From: Zopfochytrium polystomum
Taxonomy: Eukaryota; Chytridiomycota; Chytridiomycetes; Chytridiales; Chytridiaceae
Reading direction: 5' to 3'
Length of the DNA: 13,750 nucleotides
Assembly (NCBI GenBank): GCA_025765615.1
Contig: JAIVFJ010000709.1
Location: 1 to 13,750 of the forward strand
This document shows, one piece after another, positions 8,423-13,750 of this stretch. The position numbers were made by a program, and so were the translations under genes. The notes beneath the pieces were generated by a model. It did no database searches, was not told the DNA's origin, and saw only the letters and a program-made list of their open reading frames with translations. Each line of letters opens with the position of its first letter. Positions within the stretch are counted from its first letter, which is position 1.

Positions 8423-11400
8423 CTGCAACGGTGTTCGAATTAAAAGATGGTATTTAGCGGCCTGAAATCGATGAATTCTCTTTGCCAGCGACCAACCTTG
8501 GCACAGAGCGACCGCAAGAACGCATCTTGGGTTCTGTTCAACCGCTCCTTCGTTTTCCGGAACCAAAAGTCGACATCCTCCTCTTCGCCCTCGAGCGTCA
8601 CTCGGATCAAGACCCGACCCTGCGGCTCCAGCTCGACAAACACATCGTGCGTTTGGTGGTCTGCCAATCGTGTCCTGAGCTGTCCAGACTTTGTCAAGTC
8701 AATGACACCGGTTCCGCAAAGCTCGTCCGAAACAACCAGGTTTTTCGAAAACACTGCGACCTCGATCCGCGGTACGGGTGGAAGGAGGGTCGTAAATGTT
8801 TCGTCCCAAGTGGGATTGAGGGTATCCGGTATTCCTCGAGTCCGCGCCAGCTCACACAGCGCTCCAACGAGCGTAATGGGCTTCATTGAAGCGGCGTTGT
8901 TTGATTTGCCAAACATTCCGCTGCGGCCAGTCGGTGTTACGGTGAGGTCGTCTGGATCCGGAGGGGGTACGACGGTGCCCTCTGGAACTTTGATCGTAAC
9001 GTACGCGTTCGCTGAGCCGGATTGATTGACGGGTTTCAAGTTTTCGGCGTAGCTCAGTTGGAATTTGAAAGCACCCTTCATTCCTTCGTCCTCTTCATCA
9101 TCGTCTTCGTCGTCTGTGGTGTTCGCTGCTGTGCCAGGTCGGCGAAGGCTCTGCATGCTGCGGTGGCGACTTGGTGCGAGAGTCGCTCGATAATCTCGCA
9201 TTGTGCGCGTCAAGACTGCCACGTTCATCAGCTTGTACATTTCGTCCAGTCGGTTTTGGGCGTACTCTAAATTGCAGAGTTTCACGCATGACTGTGGCTT
9301 GACGCTCAGTGCAATTCAAAAGCTGTGAAAAGGAAACATGCACCGACCTCGCGGGTTATTTCCGCCGGAGCCACACCGTCTCTTGCCTGGCGCGAGTGGA
9401 GCAGTTGTGAGAACGATGAGGATATTGTCGTCTCGGTTCTTGCGAACTCATCCACTCCAATAACGTCGCAATACTGTTCAATTGCCTTGTTTACAGTCTT
9501 GTTGTAGAAAGCCAAAGGGAATCAGCGAAGTACCGCTCGACAAGCTCGTTACCTTGGCAAACTTTTGAAAGAACCCTGCGTTTTGCACTTCGTTCGACCA
9601 GCTCATGTCTATGATAAACTCTAATTCTGAGTAGACTGCAGAGAATAGGTCCGTAACTGAAGACGAATGTGGTGGTGGTTCGTCGTTATTGCGGTCCGTG
9701 ACAGGGGGGTCAAAGTTGTCGGCTCTAACGGCGCTCGTGACCCAGCCGACCGTCCGGGTAAGTAGGTGATCAAGCCATTTGGAGACGAACGGAGCGAACC
9801 ACTTCTCCACGTTGAAGCCAGCATAGCTTTTAATAGTGTCCAGGCTGCGGAACAATCATAAGGCGGACCCGTAAATAAAAAAAAAGGACTACAGCGCAAA
9901 ACTTTTAAATAGCTTACCCAGTAACATACTTCTGCATCTTCTGGTTCATCACCTTCAACCGCTTAAACAGTGTAAAAAACACCTCGACTCGCACTCTTGA
10001 TGACTGCATCGCTCGCCAAGGTTTCTGCGTGGGAATCCATGTCTGCGACAAAGAACTGCATGTAAGTTTGGACTGTTAACCGAACAATGTCGAGCTCCAT
10101 TTCGAAAGGCCGTCGGAAATAGCGGTGGTCGGCAACAACTTCCTCCGTCAAGAGTTCGGCCAGTTTGGTAAGGCCCTCGACAACAGCTTCCAAGTCTGAC
10201 TCATCAAAGGGACTTGCAAGGGCGCGAAGCTTGTGGTATCTCTCTTCGCAAGCTTGAACCATGATGTCTAATAAAAGCGGTTTCAGTGTCCAACTCATCT
10301 TATAAATGATTCGCTACAGAGTACCTCTAAACTCCTTACGGAAGCTCCCCGGCAGATTAGGATGAGTTTCTCGATATACGGGATTTTTGAAGATCATCCG
10401 CAGCATGAGAATTGTGCTTTCCAGCGCCTCGTCCGGCTTGTTCTTTTGGTAAAACTCCTTGTACTTTGTAACTTGCGTTTTGTAGTACAGATGCATCTCT
10501 TCCAAGAGGTCGACCAAAGCAGGTTTCTGTCGAAACAGGCAACGCGATTAGAAAACGCTAAAACACTGACATAGACCCACATCATAAACGCTAAGCCAGT
10601 CGGGATTCTCCTTCATATTCGCGTATAGCGTCTCATACGCATGCAGTAGAGCCCACACGGGAACGTCGTAACGCTTGTACTTGTTAAAGAGGAGTTCCAG
10701 ATATGCGATTACCTCGAACGCCTCGCCAACAACCCACTTTCTGGCCCACACTTTTAACAGAGCTTTCGACTCTGGTGAGAGAAGTTCAGCTGCAGCAGAG
10801 GCGGCAGCAGCAGGCCGTTGGGTCGGAACCGGGTGATGCAGCGCTGAGGGCGGCAGGAGGAGTGGCAGAGACGGTTCTGGTCGACATGTCCAGTGCCAGG
10901 CAGGCGCGGAGGAGGGTTTTGTACAATGTTTTGAAGTTGATCTTGCAGTTAAGAAGTTGGGTTTCGAGATGAGCGACAGGATCCTTTGAGATCTCTTCCT
11001 GGGATGGGGGCTGTATCGCACACGCGAAAAAAGAGTGTGTTCAGAATCCACCCATCACGGACAAGATTCCCACATTGATAGAAGTTTCAACTTTACCTTG
11101 TTAATATCGATTGTAAGCTCCAGAAGAACTTCTCCGCCAACGTACTTGTCCTTATTCCGCCCCTCCCGAGGGCTGAGGGTATACCATCGACTCATGAACC
11201 CATCGCGCGCGGCTGCAGAAATCACCTCCCCCATATTTAGTCGCAATCTTCCAAGAAAGTAATCTTTTCGGCGATCCCACACAGAGAGGAGAAGCGAGTC
11301 AGAAAGGCTTCGAACTTTCAAATCCAGGTGCTGATTCCAAAGAGGGTTGTTGGACGAAATCGCTTCGGTCATGTAAACTTCTGGCGCGCTCGCTGAGGAT

Positions 11401-13464
11401 GAGGCGGCGGAGCTACTGCTCCCGGTCGTCTCCGGTATATTGCCAAACTCGATTCGGCAGTACGCTTCACGCGTGCGACCCTCCTTTGCCTGCAGTCCTC
11501 GTGCCTGAACAACTTTGAAAAACAACTCGACCGATATGGTTGGGCCAGAACGCCTTCGGCCATTCGCAGGATGATCGATGAACCGGTTTTTCAAGAGATC
11601 GGAAAGCACGTTCTGCAACCGGGCACCAATGTACTTTTGCCACATGGTGAATCCGTCACTGTAAGTGAAATCCTCTGGCGTAGGAGCCACTGCAGTGTCA
11701 TCTTCGACCGTCTTCATCAGGTTCTGGACGTACTGCGGCGTAATGATCTGGCGATTTGACATCATGAACATTGAAATAACGCAAGTTCGCGACACGATCA
11801 ATTCTAGCTAATTACTACTCACCGATTCGTCGACTGGTTCTCGTTCGACCACATCCCCAGTTCTCCTTGCAACAACCTGCCGACCTAATATTACTCTCAA
11901 TCGCCTCAGCTCGTCTGTCGGCATCCACTCGATCCAGTTCCCGCCGCTCAACCTCCCTCTTCGCCTGTTCCTTTCGCAATTGCTCCTCCTCCGTCTCCTT
12001 CCGTCGCAGCTCGGCTATTCTCGCCTTCTCCCGCGCTTCATCCAGCGCCTCTTGTTTCTTGCGCTCTTCTTCAAGCCGCTCCTTCTCCTTGCGCTCCGAC
12101 TCGCGACGCTCTCGTTCCCGCCTCACAGCCTCGGCCCCGATCGATCCCGAGTCGCTGACAGAGTTGGGGCGGGAGGCGGTCGACGGTTGAAGCCGGCGCG
12201 TTGGGGCCGGTGGGCCCGCTCCCGACGCGGTCGAAGATCCATTGGAAGTGGTGGAGACGAGGGAGGCGGCGGAGGTGGACGACGAAAGCATCTTCGAGGG
12301 GATGAATGAGGTCAGGACGTTCATGGCAGAGCTAGCGACAGTGTTGGGAGTCGTCGGAGACGCGCTGCCCCCCGGCGACGACAATGCAGCCGCCGCGGCT
12401 GCCACACCGCCCCCCTGAGATTTCGTCACTGCGATGGTCGGCGTAGCGGCGGGTTGCCCCTCCTCCGGGGTTGCTAGTGAAGACAAATTTTTCATCAGGG
12501 CATCCAGATTGGAGCCGCCGTGAGTGCTGCGCGAGGGCGACGCAACCGGAGACCCAACGCGGCGCGCGGAGTCCCCCTCCGCAGCAGCCAACCGTCCCGT
12601 TCGCCCACGGACTTCATGGACACTTCCGTTCTGCGAGCGATCGTGCTCCAAAGTGGGAAGCCCCGAGCCCAGAGACGGGCTGCGAATGTGCGTGGACGCT
12701 TCCAGAGGTGGAGGCGCTGTCCGGTGTCGACAGACGGATATCCAGGTCCTTGAGCATGTCTTCAAAGGAGGAGATGGTAACTCTGCCCGGGGCGGTAGCG
12801 GCGCTTATTCTGCGGTCGGCGCGGAGTCGGACCTCCACCGCTGCTGGCGGTGATGTCGAATGGAACAGGTGGCGCGCTGGCGCTGCTTGAAGAGCTGTTG
12901 AGGCGGCTCGGTGGCAACGCCGATCTCACCTGTCCTCGGAGTCCGCTGCTCGGAGATTCACGTGAGCCTACCCTACCAGCAGGCGGTGGAGAGTTTGATG
13001 AGCCGTAGGAGAACGAGGAGTTTGGCCGCATGATCGGAGACGCAGTTTCGACGCTCGGCCGTCGGCCGGCGGATGAATTGCCTCCGGCCGATGCATCTGG
13101 TCAACAAACACATGATTAATCGGTTTCGCAGAGGGAGGGATGCTACGAAGCGACAGTAAGCGTTACCAGATCGTGCGGAAGGACTCTTCGCGCGGCTTTC
13201 AGAGGAACTATCATAGAACGATGTCGGGATGCCGGAGCGTCCGATGCTCATATTCGATGAAGATCGCACTGAGGGGCGAATCACAGATTTGGAGCCCCCT
13301 GGGTGGGGTGGCTTGAATCAAGGCTGCCCGCCTATCCGCGATATTCTCCTCGTGCAAACGAGCAATGGGTCGAAGTTCGAGGGGAACAGTCAAGCGTGTG
13401 TTGCAGCACCTGAACTGCAGCTAGCACCAAAAGTGGATGGCTGGTCGGCGGTGCCGGTCGATGC
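7742..13464 (-). CDS. Munc13/UNC-13 family protein (fungal Ync13-like), ten exons seen, 5' end unresolved
   Basis: Exons: 13464-13167, 13096-11823, 11747-11097, 11010-10581, 10526-10325, 10267-9918, 9844-9553, 9497-9348, 9291-8497 and 8422-7742; introns are 54-86 nt. About 1704 residues are visible. Order: disordered Ser/Pro-rich N-terminus; charged coiled coil (about 415-482); conserved WIEWMPTDELRRLRVILGRQ; C2A (about 588-735); alpha-helical MUN region; C2B (about 1290-1440); C-terminal MHD2. Family knowledge: Munc13 proteins tether and prime secretory vesicles by opening syntaxin. S. pombe Ync13 does this at the plasma membrane and division site and protects cell-wall integrity. Seven surplus single bases must be skipped (about 13381-13384, 13295-13299, 12786-12792, 12620-12740, 11940-11942, 10820-10833 and 9974-9992). 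Frames then join across every splice site and the total closes. The first listed exon starts at an acceptor (TTTAG, 13466-13465), so the start codon lies upstream or outside the window. Confidence 0.85.
8497..9291 (-). other. Munc13-like exon 9: end of MHD1, acidic linker and C2B domain
   Basis: It starts SCVKLCNLEYAQNRLDEMY, the conserved helix after MHD1. An Asp/Glu-only linker (TDDEDDDEEDEG) follows, then a C2 domain from about KFQLSYAENLKPV through LNPTWDETF and LCGTGVIDLTKSG to LIRVTLEGEE. The loop-1 aspartates that bind calcium in synaptotagmin-type C2 domains are not present (NQSGSANAYV at that place), so calcium-independent binding is likely. After C2B comes FWFRKTKERLNRTQDAFLRS. Confidence 0.85.
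9348..10580 (-). other. Munc13-like exons 5-8: MUN domain core and MHD1
   Basis: Four exons: 10526-10325, 10267-9918, 9844-9553 and 9497-9348. The introns before them end at 10527, 10268, 9845 and 9498. Recognisable helices include KPALVDLLEEMHLYYKTQV, RDIMVQACEERYHKLRAL, NVEKWFAPFVSKWLDHLL and TVNKAIEQYCDVIGVDEF. The EKWFAPFVSKWL segment is a strong marker of MHD1. Intron phases are 0, 1, 2 and 0. One surplus base lies in exon 6, between 9992 and 9974. Confidence 0.8.
10581..11010 (-). other. Munc13-like exon 4: start of the MUN region
   Basis: It begins PPSQEEISKDPVAHLETQLL after the acceptor ATACAG. It passes an Ala/Ser/Pro-rich insertion (about 10800-10860) where one surplus base must be skipped, then continues SKALLKVWARKWVVGEAFEV. 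That is followed by conserved helices up to NPDWLSVYD at the donor (10580). Confidence 0.8.
11097..11747 (-). other. Munc13-like exon 3: linker and C2A domain
   Basis: It starts IITPQYVQNLMKTVEDD and includes SDGFTMWQKYIGARLQNVL. The C2 domain runs from about TISVELFFKVVQARGL to GGEVLLELTIDINK, with the C2 hallmark NNPLWNQHLDLKV and the WDRRKDYFLGRLRL strand. Loop 1 reads LQAKEGRTREAYCRIEF and lacks the calcium-binding aspartates. A Ser/Ala-rich insertion sits between strands. The donor is AAG/GTAAAG at 11096. Confidence 0.85.
11823..13464 (-). other. Munc13-like exons 1-2: disordered N-terminus, coiled coil and conserved WIEWMPTDE segment
   Basis: The segment before the first donor (13166) includes a helix around VQVLQHTL and PIARLHEENIADRR, then a Ser/Arg-rich stretch with NMSIGRSGIP. 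Exon 2 is Ser/Pro/Ala-rich with an island VTISSFEDMLKDLDIRLS. A run of alternating Arg/Glu/Lys (about 12130-11945) predicts a single long helix or coiled coil, directly joined to WIEWMPTDELRRLRVILGRQ. Five of the seven surplus bases of this gene lie here. The low-complexity part between 12740 and 12620 does not show which base is surplus. Confidence 0.65.
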
Positions 13465-13750
13465 CTAAATCGTGGACAACAAAAAAAAAGTAATGGTGTT
13501 TTCAGTGGTTCAAGGAATGATGTGGTTCGGTTCTGTGCAACACGAAACTGGACGAACACAGCCTTGTGACGCACCACTACTTTTTTTCCTGCATCAACAA
13601 TTGCGGCAGGCCGAAAGTTCAAGAACGGGATGATACCGTGGCCGTTTCCTTGAAATGAGCACCCGTAACAACAAGAGGGATGAAAGCAGGAAGCGTGAAG
13701 GCCGACTGAATAGCTCCAACGGGAAGCCCTCCGGGTCACACTTCGCCACG
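13465..13750 (-). other. Likely intron and 5' region of the Munc13-like gene
   Basis: A T9 run (minus strand, 13489-13481) precedes the acceptor TTTAG at 13466-13465, as expected of a polypyrimidine tract. A possible donor is GTATCA at 13636, but several other GT sites exist. The sequence between 13637 and 13750 could be an upstream exon or 5' UTR; no conserved segment identifies it. Confidence 0.4.

Noticed and set aside
9962..10004. A 43-nt intron (GTCATC to TTTAAG) as an explanation for the frame break in Munc13-like exon 6
   Set aside because: Shorter than every other intron here (minimum 49), no branch site, and it would remove the natural helix VEVFFTLFKRLK.
3916..13464. Pseudogene interpretation of the two frame-broken genes
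   Set aside because: All breaks have the same sign, all splice sites are intact, conserved segments are undamaged and the corrected lengths close exactly.
1..13750. Mobile element, CRISPR array, tRNA, rRNA or spliceosomal RNA
   Set aside because: No transposase or reverse transcriptase motifs, no terminal repeats, no regularly spaced repeats and no recognisable tRNA or snRNA boxes were seen on either strand.

Overview
The window is eukaryotic and almost certainly fungal. The genes are split by short introns (49 to 142 nt) with GT..AG ends and internal CTAAT/CTGA-type branch sites. Codon use is GC-rich, the heat-shock gene is a cytosolic Ssa-type Hsp70 without introns, and the largest gene is a fungal-type Munc13 (Ync13-like) protein. 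The exact lineage (basidiomycete versus early-diverging fungus) cannot be settled from sequence alone.

Layout: all three recognisable genes lie on the minus strand. (1) 1-1316 has no convincing gene; it holds a direct repeat with GA/GT microsatellite cores next to a TATA-like box. (2) 1317-3239 is an intact, intronless Hsp70 ending in EEVD. Its promoter (3240-3640) has a TATA box, a 74-bp (CT)n tract and a multi-unit heat-shock element. (3) 3916-6922 is a four-exon gene for a Q/P/A-rich protein of about 903 residues that I do not recognise, preceded by a TATA box at 7072-7078. (4) 7742-13464 and probably beyond is a ten-exon gene for a Munc13/Ync13-like exocytosis factor: disordered N-terminus, charged coiled coil, C2A, MUN region and C2B. 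Its 5' end is not resolved.

The most striking observation is that the two intron-containing genes read correctly only if one surplus base is skipped at eleven places. Every one is of the same sign (one base too many), and nearly all can be placed in a short homopolymer (CCC, GGG, CCCC, GGGG, GGGGG, AAAAA, TTTTTT). With these bases skipped and the introns removed, both reading frames close exactly. The Hsp70 gene has none. Homopolymer over-calling in the assembly is the simplest explanation; conserved +1 ribosomal frameshifting is the exotic one. I found no multi-gene system such as a defence island, biosynthetic cluster or mobile element; the neighbouring genes are housekeeping genes with no evident joint function.
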